A stretch of 12,004 nucleotides of DNA, taken from an uncultured Acidimicrobiia bacterium (GTDB lineage Bacteria; Actinomycetota; Acidimicrobiia; Spongiisociales; JAENVV01). Positions 6,581-12,004 of the stretch are shown here, piece after piece (the first letter of the stretch is position 1; every line of letters begins with the position of its first letter). Under the pieces are notes generated by a model that saw nothing but the letters and a program-made list of their open reading frames with translations, was not told the DNA's origin and did no database searches. The stretch spans positions 1 to 12,004 of the forward strand of contig CAJQPD010000112.1 in assembly GCA_905480085.1 (NCBI GenBank), read 5' to 3'. A program made the translations under genes and the position numbers.

Positions 6581-7654
6581 ATGACCGCCAACGTCGGTCT
6601 GGATATCGGAACGAGCGCAGTGCGAGCTGCCCTCGTCGAGACGTCCAAGAAGGGGCCGCCGGTGCTCAAGAAGTTCGCCGAAGTGGCTTTGCCATTCGGG
6701 GCGATCCAGAACGGCGAGATCGTCGACGAGGGCGTCATCAGCGACGCAGTCGCCCGATTGTTTAAAGAGGCCAAGATCCCCAAGAAGAACGTGATCGTCG
6801 GGATCGCCAATCAGCGGGTCATCGTTCGTCAGATCTCGGTTCCCTACATGCAAGAAAGCGAACTGGCCGAATCGCTCGCATTCCAGGCACAGGAATACAT
6901 CCCGATCCCCATTGATGAAGCGATTCTTGACTTCGTCCCACTTGAGGAGTATTCGACGCCCGAGGGCGAGGCTCGAATGTCGATCATGGTCGTCGCCGCT
7001 CAGAAAGAGATGGCGGCTGATGTCGTTCGCATACTTGGTGGAGCAGGCATCAAGCCCAAGGCGATTGATCTCCAGGCATTCGCCTTGGTCCGAGCCGCTA
7101 CGGGTGGTGACATCGATCTGAGTCCCAACCCCAAGGCAATCGTCAATATTGGAGCCAGTCTCACCCAGGTACTCGTTATCAAAGGTGGCACCCTCCGTTT
7201 CCTTCGGATCGTACCGAACGGTGGAAACGACTTCACCAGGAGCGTCGCAGACGCTCTCAATATCGACGACGAACAAGCTGAGCAATTGAAACGGCGGCTC
7301 GGGGTGGCCATCGAGGGTATGCCGACAGGCGACGACCCCGATGCCAAGGCTATGGCGGCGCTCACCCGTCAGGCTGACGCGCTGGTCGACGAAGTTCGAA
7401 GTTCACTGGACTTCTATTTGTCCTCAGCCAGCGACGGTGGCATCGATACCGTCATGATCGCCGGTAACGGCGCCCGGCTCCCTCACCTGGCCAATCGCAT
7501 GCGGGTGCAACTCAACATGCAATTGCAGCCGGTGACGTTGCTGAACTCCGGCCGCCTCACGATCGGGAAGACGGGCCTCACAGAAGAAGAACTGAATCAG
7601 ACCCAACCGGTGCTCCCGGTCGCCGTAGGTCTGGCATTGTGGGGGGAAGCCTGA
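6581..7654 (+). CDS. pilM: Type IV pilus assembly protein PilM (actin-like ATPase)
   Basis: PilM is a cytoplasmic actin/FtsA-fold protein that binds the N-terminal peptide of PilN and links the alignment complex to the motor. The 357-residue product has normal length. Visible landmarks are GLDIGTSAVRAALVE at 6-20 (phosphate-1 loop), QEYIPIPIDEAILDF at about 104-118 (a PilM signature), VVAAQKEM, GIKPKAIDLQAFALVRA, the second phosphate-loop region INIGAS plus NGGNDFT, and the C-terminal adenine-site motif AGNGARLPHLA. The ATG at 6581 has a good AAGGAG 7 bases before it. The TGA stop overlaps the pilN start by one base (TGATG at 7652-7656), so PilM and PilN translation are coupled, as expected for binding partners. 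Confident. Confidence 0.95.
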   Translation: MTANVGLDIGTSAVRAALVETSKKGPPVLKKFAEVALPFGAIQNGEIVDEGVISDAVARLFKEAKIPKKNVIVGIANQRVIVRQISVPYMQESELAESLAFQAQEYIPIPIDEAILDFVPLEEYSTPEGEARMSIMVVAAQKEMAADVVRILGGAGIKPKAIDLQAFALVRAATGGDIDLSPNPKAIVNIGASLTQVLVIKGGTLRFLRIVPNGGNDFTRSVADALNIDDEQAEQLKRRLGVAIEGMPTGDDPDAKAMAALTRQADALVDEVRSSLDFYLSSASDGGIDTVMIAGNGARLPHLANRMRVQLNMQLQPVTLLNSGRLTIGKTGLTEEELNQTQPVLPVAVGLALWGEA

Positions 7655-8283
7655 TGAGGCCGATCAACCTACTGCCACCGGAACAAGCACGCGCTGCCAA
7701 GGCCCGGCGTGGATCAGCGATGGTGGTTCTCTTATTTGTCGTATTCCTGGTTGGCCTGGCCGGCCTCTGGTTCATGAAGTCGCAATCGCTGGCCGCCGCG
7801 GTCGAGGATGTCGATAGAGAGCGGTCGGTCAACGCTCGCCTTGAGAACGATATTGCCGCCCTTTCGGATGCGGCGGACGCACTGAATCTCTATGAAAGTC
7901 GATCGGTCCAGATCACGGAATCCCTGGCCGTGGACCTGGACTGGGGGCGGTTCATGAATGATCTCGGGCGGGTCCTTCCTCCGAGGACGTGGGTGACGAG
8001 TCTGTCGGCCAGCGCCGCGCCACCCGATCCGGCGGCGACCGGTACTCCCACCTATGGGTCGGTGACGTTTGCCGGGACTGCTTTCGACTATCCGGACGCT
8101 TCCACCTGGTTCCGAACCCTCGACTCGACTGAGTGGGCCGCGGTTGGGGGAGCCTGGGTCGCCAGTATCACCCAGGCACAGATTGCTGATTTCCCGACGG
8201 TCGCCTTTTCGTCTTCAGCCTCGTTGACCGAACAGTCATTCTCTGATCGGGCAACCACCAGGATCGTGGAGATTTCCGAATGA
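7654..8283 (+). CDS. pilN: Type IV pilus assembly protein PilN
   Basis: PilN is a bitopic membrane protein of the alignment complex. The 209-residue product begins MRPINLLPPEQ, which contains the INLLP peptide that docks into PilM. A single membrane helix follows at about 22-42, then a helical, probably coiled-coil stretch (about 45-75) and a ferredoxin-like extracytoplasmic domain with DWGRFMNDLGRVLPPRTWVTSLS. I chose the ATG at 7654, which overlaps the pilM stop and has GGGGGGAAG upstream. A GTG at 7639 in the same frame would add five residues before the conserved INLLP start and is less likely. The 3' end overlaps pilO by four bases (ATGA). Sequence similarity in this family is low, so the call relies on INLLP, topology and gene order. 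Confidence 0.9.
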   Translation: MRPINLLPPEQARAAKARRGSAMVVLLFVVFLVGLAGLWFMKSQSLAAAVEDVDRERSVNARLENDIAALSDAADALNLYESRSVQITESLAVDLDWGRFMNDLGRVLPPRTWVTSLSASAAPPDPAATGTPTYGSVTFAGTAFDYPDASTWFRTLDSTEWAAVGGAWVASITQAQIADFPTVAFSSSASLTEQSFSDRATTRIVEISE

Positions 8284-8933
8284 GACGGGCACTTCTGATC
8301 GCTCTCCCGTTGATGCTCCTCGTCGGGGCCGGGTTCTACTTTCTGTTGTGGGGGCCACTCGGCGAGGAGATCGCCGTGCAGGAGCAAGAGTTGTCAACCC
8401 TGCAAGTGCAGGGCAATGCACTGTCGCAGCGCCTCCGGGAGCTGAACCGGGTTAACGAGCGCCTTCCCGAGTATGACCGTGCCAACGCCAACATGCTGTT
8501 GTCGATTCCGGAGGCGCCTCAGATCGACGCCCTGACCGACGAACTCTCAGTCCTCGCCGATCGGGCGAACGTCGAGTGGGAGGCCGTCAGCTTCAGTACT
8601 CCCGGCGACCAGAGTAACTCCGGCGTGCGCGAGGTTGCCCTGGCGATGACCGTTAGCGGTCAGTACTTCGAAGTTCTTGGCTACCTGTATGGGTTGTCGG
8701 AGATGGACCGACTCGTCCGGGTCGATGGCATCAACGTCACTCCGACCCTTGAAACCGAGACGGGCGTGAATACGCTCACGATGACGATCAATGCGGTGGC
8801 CTTCACGACTGGTGCGATTGTGGTTCCGGCACCGCCCGAGGTCGCCGAACCCGACATTCCCGTTGACGAAACGACCACGACGACCACGACGGTCGATTCG
8901 TCAACGACCACGACAACCACGGCAGGTGGATGA
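8280..8933 (+). CDS. pilO: Type IV pilus assembly protein PilO with Thr-rich C-terminal tail
   Basis: PilO pairs with PilN in the membrane and helps set pilus dynamics. The 217-residue product has a membrane helix at about 4-25, a heptad-like helical region at about 28-65 and a folded domain from about 80 to 178 with the pattern AMTVSGQYFEVLGYLYGLSEM, which resembles the V..SG.Y..l..fl..L motif of PilO. The last 40 or so residues are different: a Pro/Glu/Val-rich linker (183-197), then seven Thr (198-204), VDSS and six Thr (209-214). The tail lies on the outer side of the membrane and may be a flexible or glycosylated stalk (inference). The start overlaps the pilN stop as ATGA, and the stop overlaps the next gene in the same way, placing it in the middle of a coupled operon. 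Confidence 0.88.
   Translation: MRRALLIALPLMLLVGAGFYFLLWGPLGEEIAVQEQELSTLQVQGNALSQRLRELNRVNERLPEYDRANANMLLSIPEAPQIDALTDELSVLADRANVEWEAVSFSTPGDQSNSGVREVALAMTVSGQYFEVLGYLYGLSEMDRLVRVDGINVTPTLETETGVNTLTMTINAVAFTTGAIVVPAPPEVAEPDIPVDETTTTTTTVDSSTTTTTTAGG
8871..8921 (+). repeat. Low-complexity ACN (threonine) codon tract in pilO
   Basis: Seven Thr codons (8871-8891) and six Thr codons (8904-8921) flank the codons for VDSS. The codons are a mix of ACG, ACC and ACA, so the DNA is not a perfect repeat and is unlikely to be a simple slippage switch, although length variation in whole codons is possible. Confidence 0.8.
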
Positions 8934-9472
8934 TGCATAAGAAGAAGCGAGGCTCCGGGTCAGCGACAGCTCTGGCGATCGTTCTGGTTGGTCTTGGACT
9001 GGCCGTCGGATGGCTCGGCATCGCTCCGGCCGTTTTTGGAGCGGGCGCCAGCCCGTATGTGGCCAATCTGGCAAGCGATTCCGCTCCCCGGTCTGCCCCG
9101 GTCGGCAACCTTGCCAACCTCGTTGCCGGGGATGTCGTGGCTTCGAACCTCCAGACGTCTCAGCCTCGTGACCCGTTCCGACCGCTAATTCTCGATGATG
9201 GGACAGCCTCGTTTGGCCCTGGAACGGGCGGTCGCAATGGCATTACATTCAAGGTCAACAACATTACGGTTGGCACCGATGGTGCGATGACCGTTGAGAT
9301 TGAACTCAACGGAACCACTCACGTGGTCGGGGTCGGCGACACCTTCGCCGGTTCGTACAAGGTGATCTCGATCACGCCGCCCGATGAAGCGGCCGGCACT
9401 CTCGGCCGGGCCGTGTTCCTTTTCGGGGATAATGCCTTCGAAGTCGTGGAAGGCCAAGAGATCCTGAAGTGA
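8930..9472 (+). CDS. PilP-like type IV pilus assembly protein
   Basis: This 180-residue membrane-anchored protein is probably the PilP-like partner of PilN/PilO. It has a basic N-terminus (HKKKR), one hydrophobic segment at about 13-34, a low-complexity linker, then RDPFRPL at 80-86. It ends in a small beta-rich domain (about 104-180) with VGVGDTFAGSYKVISI and LFGDNAFEVVEGQEI. A DPFxP box before a beta domain is characteristic of PilP, and its place after pilO is the usual PilP position. Unlike proteobacterial PilP, it has no lipobox cysteine, and no secretin gene follows. Translation is coupled to pilO by an ATGA overlap; the start may be ATG 8930 or ATG 8933. Assignment rests on motif and synteny, so I leave the symbol empty. 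A hairpin directly after the stop suggests that the operon ends here. Confidence 0.75.
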   Translation: MMHKKKRGSGSATALAIVLVGLGLAVGWLGIAPAVFGAGASPYVANLASDSAPRSAPVGNLANLVAGDVVASNLQTSQPRDPFRPLILDDGTASFGPGTGGRNGITFKVNNITVGTDGAMTVEIELNGTTHVVGVGDTFAGSYKVISITPPDEAAGTLGRAVFLFGDNAFEVVEGQEILK

Positions 9473-9492
9473 TCCGGCCTGCCCGGCCGGAT
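9472..9492 (+). terminator. Hairpin after the pilMNO operon
   Basis: ATCCGGCC (9472-9479) pairs perfectly with GGCCGGAT (9485-9492) around a TGCCC loop, beginning in the stop codon of the PilP-like gene. There is no T run after it, so termination is plausible but may be incomplete. Confidence 0.55.
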
Positions 9493-9504
9493 ACGGATCT
9501 CGTG

Positions 9505-9513
9505 TACCCTACG
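9505..9513 (+). promoter_or_regulatory. Candidate -10 element for aroC
   Basis: TACCCTACG matches the TAnnnT form of actinobacterial -10 boxes and shares CCTACG with the regions upstream of the pilin gene and pilM. It would place transcription starts at about 9517-9521, only some 15-20 bases before the aroC ATG. No -35 is visible; the expected place falls in the preceding hairpin. Confidence 0.4.
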
Positions 9514-9518
9514 TCTCT

Positions 9519-9552
9519 ATGTCGAGATTTCTTTCATGCTGAGGTTCCTGAC
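9519..9552 (+). repeat. Imperfect tandem 17-base repeat across the aroC start
   Basis: ATGTCGAGATTTCTTTC (9519-9535) is followed directly by ATGCTGAGGTTCCTGAC (9536-9552), with 12 of 17 bases identical. The second copy is the real aroC start. The first ATG opens a seven-codon reading frame (MSRFLSC) whose TGA at 9540-9542 overlaps the first codons of aroC. Confidence 0.5.
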
Positions 9553-10678
9553 CGCGGGCGAGTCCCACGGACCGGGCCTGGTGGCCACCATCGAAGGGGC
9601 CCCGGCCGGCCTGCCCTTTCTTCGTGAAGAACTGAGCGAGGAACTGGCGCGACGTCGCCTCGGGTACGGTCGCGGCAATCGCATGAAACTCGAAAAGGAC
9701 GTTGTCGAGATCATGGGTGGGGTCCGACATGGGATCACCCTGGGAAGTCCCATCGCGGTGGTCATCCGCAATACCGAGTGGCCACGTTGGGAGGCTGAAA
9801 TGTCGCCAGACCCCGGCCAAACCGACCGGACGCTCACCACGCCCCGGCCAGGGCACGCCGACCTGGTTGGCATGCAGAAGTACGACACCCATGACGCTCG
9901 CAATATTCTCGAACGCGCCTCGGCACGTGAGACGGCCGCCCGGACGGTGGTCGGCTATGTGGCCAAGCAGATTCTGGCCACGATCGGGGTGGCGGTGTTG
10001 TCCCATGTGGTCGAGATCGGCACGGCCAAGTCCGATGACGTCCTACCGATGCCGGACGATCTGGCGGCCATTGATGCCTCTCCAGTTCGCGCCCTTAGCG
10101 GTGAGGACCGGATGGTCAGCGAGATCGAGGCGGCCAAGGCCGACCGCGATACCCTCGGCGGTGTGGTGGAAGTCGTGGTCCACGGACTGCCTGCCGGCGT
10201 AGGATCTCACACCCATTGGGATCGTCGACTCGACGCCCGCCTGGCCTATGCGCTGATGTCGATACAGGCAATCAAGGGTGTTGAGGTAGGCGATGGATTC
10301 GAATCGGCCCGCCGGCGAGGATCGGCCGCCCACGACGAGATCTACCTGGAAGACGGAGAATTCATTCGTAAGACTGATCGGGCGGGTGGCACCGAAGGCG
10401 GCATGTCGACCGGTCAGCCGCTCCGGGTTCGGGCGGCGATGAAGCCTATCTCGACCGTTATGCGCCCCCTGGACACCGTAGATGTCGAAACCAAAGAGGC
10501 CGATGTGGCGTTCCGTGAACGGAGTGATGTCTGCGCAGTGCCTGCGGCGGGTGTGGTTGCCGAGCAAATGGTGGCCGTGGTGCTCGCCCAGGAGCTGCAG
10601 CGACAGTTTGGTGGCGACACGGTCGGCGATTTCCAAAACGCGGTCTCTAGTTACAAGGAACGGCTGCGCCGGTTCTAG
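9536..10678 (+). CDS. aroC: Chorismate synthase AroC
   Basis: AroC is a cytosolic FMN-dependent enzyme that converts 5-enolpyruvylshikimate-3-phosphate to chorismate, the last step of the shikimate pathway. The 380-residue product begins [15 protein letters not shown], a typical start for this family, which fixes the ATG despite a poor Shine-Dalgarno (GAGA). Motifs seen are GESHG with His11 (2-15), [11 protein letters not shown] (40-50), RPGHAD with His107, [18 protein letters not shown] (121-138), [13 protein letters not shown], and [10 protein letters not shown] in the C-terminal half. The two histidines correspond to the known catalytic pair. aroB follows after 19 bases, so the two are very probably cotranscribed. 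Confidence 0.97.
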   Translation: MLRFLTAGESHGPGLVATIEGAPAGLPFLREELSEELARRRLGYGRGNRMKLEKDVVEIMGGVRHGITLGSPIAVVIRNTEWPRWEAEMSPDPGQTDRTLTTPRPGHADLVGMQKYDTHDARNILERASARETAARTVVGYVAKQILATIGVAVLSHVVEIGTAKSDDVLPMPDDLAAIDASPVRALSGEDRMVSEIEAAKADRDTLGGVVEVVVHGLPAGVGSHTHWDRRLDARLAYALMSIQAIKGVEVGDGFESARRRGSAAHDEIYLEDGEFIRKTDRAGGTEGGMSTGQPLRVRAAMKPISTVMRPLDTVDVETKEADVAFRERSDVCAVPAAGVVAEQMVAVVLAQELQRQFGGDTVGDFQNAVSSYKERLRRF

Positions 10679-10697
10679 GCGGGCAGGAGAGGCGAGC

Positions 10698-11726
10698 GTG
10701 TCGAAGTTCGAGGTAACAGCCAATGGCCGGGTCGCCACCGAGATTCTGGTGGGCCCGGCCCTCGTCGATGAACCAGTGTTGCCGGTTCGGTCGGGGCGTC
10801 AGCAGGCAGTCATCCTGACCCAGCCAGGGATGCCCCGGGCCATCGCCGAGCGGGTCGCCGCCAGTTTGGATGAGCCACGCACCATCCTTGAGCTACCCGA
10901 CCGCGACGAAGCCAAGCGGTGGGAGGTCGTGGCCGAACTTTACGAGTCGTTGGCAGGGCTGGGCGTGGGCCGCCACGACACGATCGTCGGGGTCGGGGGC
11001 GGTGCCCTCACCGACGTGGCCGGTTTCGTGGCCGCCACCTGGCTGCGCGGTATCGAAGCCGTCTACGTTCCGACCACGATGCTGGCGGCGGTCGATGCTG
11101 CCATCGGCGGAAAGACCGGCATCAACCTGGCTGGCAAGAACCTCGTGGGAGCCTTCGCTCATCCGGCCAAGGTGGTCGTCGACACCGATGTGCTCGATGC
11201 GTTGCCACTCACGATTAAGCGGGAAGGGTGGGCAGAGGCGATCAAAACCGGCTTCATCGCAGATCCAGATTTGGTGCAGTTGTTTGTCGACTCGCCCGAG
11301 GATCCACCTACGGAGGAGATTGTTCGACGATCGATCGCCGTCAAAGCTGACGTCGTCAGTGAGGATTTCACGGAGACCGGTCGTCGCATGATCCTCAATT
11401 TCGGGCACACGATCGGTCATGCGGTAGAGATCGTCCAGGGGATCAGCCATGGGGAAGCGGTCTCGATCGGAATGGTGGCCGCAGCCGAGTTGTCCAGGGA
11501 CAAGTTCGGGTTTGTCTTTCCGGTCAAAGCGACCCTGGCTTCGCTCGGGTTACCTGTTGTCGCCGAGGCGGATCTGAAGGCGGTAGAGCATCTGGTGTGG
11601 CTCGACAAGAAACGAGATTCCGCCGGCCTCCAGATGGTTCTTCTCGCTCAGATAGGCGTTCCGCAGATCGTCCATGTAACCGCCGACGACCTCGCCCTGG
11701 GTTTAGCCGCCATTGGACTGGCCTAG
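10698..11726 (+). CDS. aroB: 3-dehydroquinate synthase AroB
   Basis: AroB is a cytosolic NAD- and Zn-dependent enzyme that cyclises DAHP to 3-dehydroquinate, the second step of the shikimate pathway. I start it at the GTG at 10698, which has AGGAGAGG (10685-10692) 5 bases upstream and gives 342 residues, close to the family norm. The frame is open further upstream to an ATG at 10482, but that would add 72 residues read out of frame through the 3' end of aroC. Motifs are GVGGGALTDVAGF (98-110, nucleotide binding), VPTTMLAAVDAAIGGKTGIN (124-143), GKNLVGAF (146-153), WAEAIK with Glu180, NFGHTIGHAVE with His237 and SHGEAV with His251. Glu180, His237 and His251 match the three Zn ligands. No shikimate kinase gene (aroK) lies between it and aroC. 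TAG stop. Confidence 0.96.
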   Translation: MSKFEVTANGRVATEILVGPALVDEPVLPVRSGRQQAVILTQPGMPRAIAERVAASLDEPRTILELPDRDEAKRWEVVAELYESLAGLGVGRHDTIVGVGGGALTDVAGFVAATWLRGIEAVYVPTTMLAAVDAAIGGKTGINLAGKNLVGAFAHPAKVVVDTDVLDALPLTIKREGWAEAIKTGFIADPDLVQLFVDSPEDPPTEEIVRRSIAVKADVVSEDFTETGRRMILNFGHTIGHAVEIVQGISHGEAVSIGMVAAAELSRDKFGFVFPVKATLASLGLPVVAEADLKAVEHLVWLDKKRDSAGLQMVLLAQIGVPQIVHVTADDLALGLAAIGLA

Positions 11727-11752
11727 GATGCTGCTGGAGAACGGAGACCCGA

Positions 11753-12004
11753 ATGATTTCGACAAATGACGTCAAGCCAGGAATGGCTATCAGTATCGAA
11801 AATGGGCTGTTCACCATCATCGAATATCAGCACGTCAAGCCTGGAAAAGGTAAGGCGTTTGTTCGCCTGAAGCTTAAGAACGCCGAGACCGGTGCGGTCA
11901 TCGATCGGACATTTCGAGCGGGAGAAGATGTCGATCGGGCCGTGATCGACCGCAAGGAGCATCAGTTCCTCTATCAGGATGACCTTGGGTTTCATTTCAT
12001 GGAT
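11753..12004 (+). CDS. efp: Translation elongation factor P (EF-P), 3'-truncated by the window edge
   Basis: EF-P binds ribosomes stalled at proline runs and promotes peptide-bond formation. The visible 84 codons cover the N-terminal KOW-like domain and the start of the next. They begin MISTNDVKPGMAISIENGLF and contain the loop VKPGKGKAFVR (28-38), whose tip Lys32 is the residue that reaches the peptidyl-transferase centre. Most actinobacterial EF-Ps, as I recall them, have PGKGP in this loop; here the residue after the second Gly is Lys34, not Pro. The frame runs off the right end without a stop. GGAG (11743-11746) lies 6 bases before the ATG. The 26-base gap from aroB includes TAGGAT (11724-11729), which overlaps the aroB stop and could be a -10 element; otherwise efp is read from the aroC-aroB transcript. 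Confidence 0.94.
   Translation, partial: MISTNDVKPGMAISIENGLFTIIEYQHVKPGKGKAFVRLKLKNAETGAVIDRTFRAGEDVDRAVIDRKEHQFLYQDDLGFHFMD

Noticed and set aside
6494..7285. 263-codon minus-strand open frame opposite pilM
   Set aside because: It mirrors pilM codons, shows no recognisable motif and no ribosome site, and runs through the probable pilM promoter.
7639..7653. GTG start for pilN five codons upstream
   Set aside because: It would place five residues before the conserved INLLP-bearing N-terminus; the ATG at 7654 overlaps the pilM stop and has a G/A-rich ribosome site.
8871..8921. Phase-variable simple sequence repeat
   Set aside because: The ACN codons are mixed, so there is no uniform repeat unit, and changes would be in whole codons without frame loss.
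10482..10697. 72-codon N-terminal extension of aroB
   Set aside because: It overlaps the aroC 3' end in another frame with no AroB-like sequence, while the GTG at 10698 has a good Shine-Dalgarno and the normal AroB N-terminus.

Overview
The window is a type IV pilus (T4P) assembly locus followed by part of a shikimate-pathway/EF-P cluster, and every confident gene lies on the + strand. The fairly GC-rich sequence, full PilMNO-type inner-membrane set, absence of any PilQ secretin and lipoprotein PilP, Thr-rich protein tail and aroC-aroB-efp neighbourhood suggest a Gram-positive-type (monoderm) actinobacterium. An Acidimicrobiia-like lineage is my best guess; this rests on pattern recognition, not on a search.

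Layout: (1) 3-1307, 3' part of pilB, the extension ATPase, running in from the left edge. (2) 1452-3020, a PilT-type retraction ATPase carrying an N-terminal T2SSE_N/MshEN-like domain that ordinary PilT lacks. (3) 3031-4257, pilC, the platform protein. (4) 4258-4425, an intergenic control region with a 12-bp hairpin, two perfect palindromes and a strong ribosome binding site. (5) 4426-4941, the main pilin gene, closed by a 15-bp terminator hairpin. (6) 5155-5622, a second, shorter pilin of the same family. (7) 5676-6467, pilD, the prepilin peptidase/methylase. (8) 6581-9472, pilM-pilN-pilO and a PilP-like gene, joined by 1- and 4-base stop/start overlaps and so translationally coupled. (9) 9536-11726, aroC and aroB. 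(10) 11753 to the right edge, the N-terminal 84 codons of efp.

How the parts work together: PilD cleaves and methylates the two prepilins. PilC with PilB (extension) and the PilT-type ATPase (retraction) moves pilin subunits into and out of the fibre. PilM binds the N-terminal INLLP peptide of PilN, and PilN/PilO with the PilP-like protein form the alignment complex around the motor. AroB and AroC catalyse an early and the final step of chorismate synthesis, and EF-P rescues ribosomes stalled at proline runs; these look like conserved neighbours rather than pilus parts.

I found no mobile element, CRISPR array, tRNA or rRNA, and no wholly unknown system. The points most worth a second look are the MshEN-PilT fusion, the hairpin-flanked and palindrome-rich pilin control region, the PilP-like protein in an organism apparently without a secretin, the altered EF-P loop, the missing aroK between aroC and aroB, and a degenerate tandem repeat over the aroC start codon.
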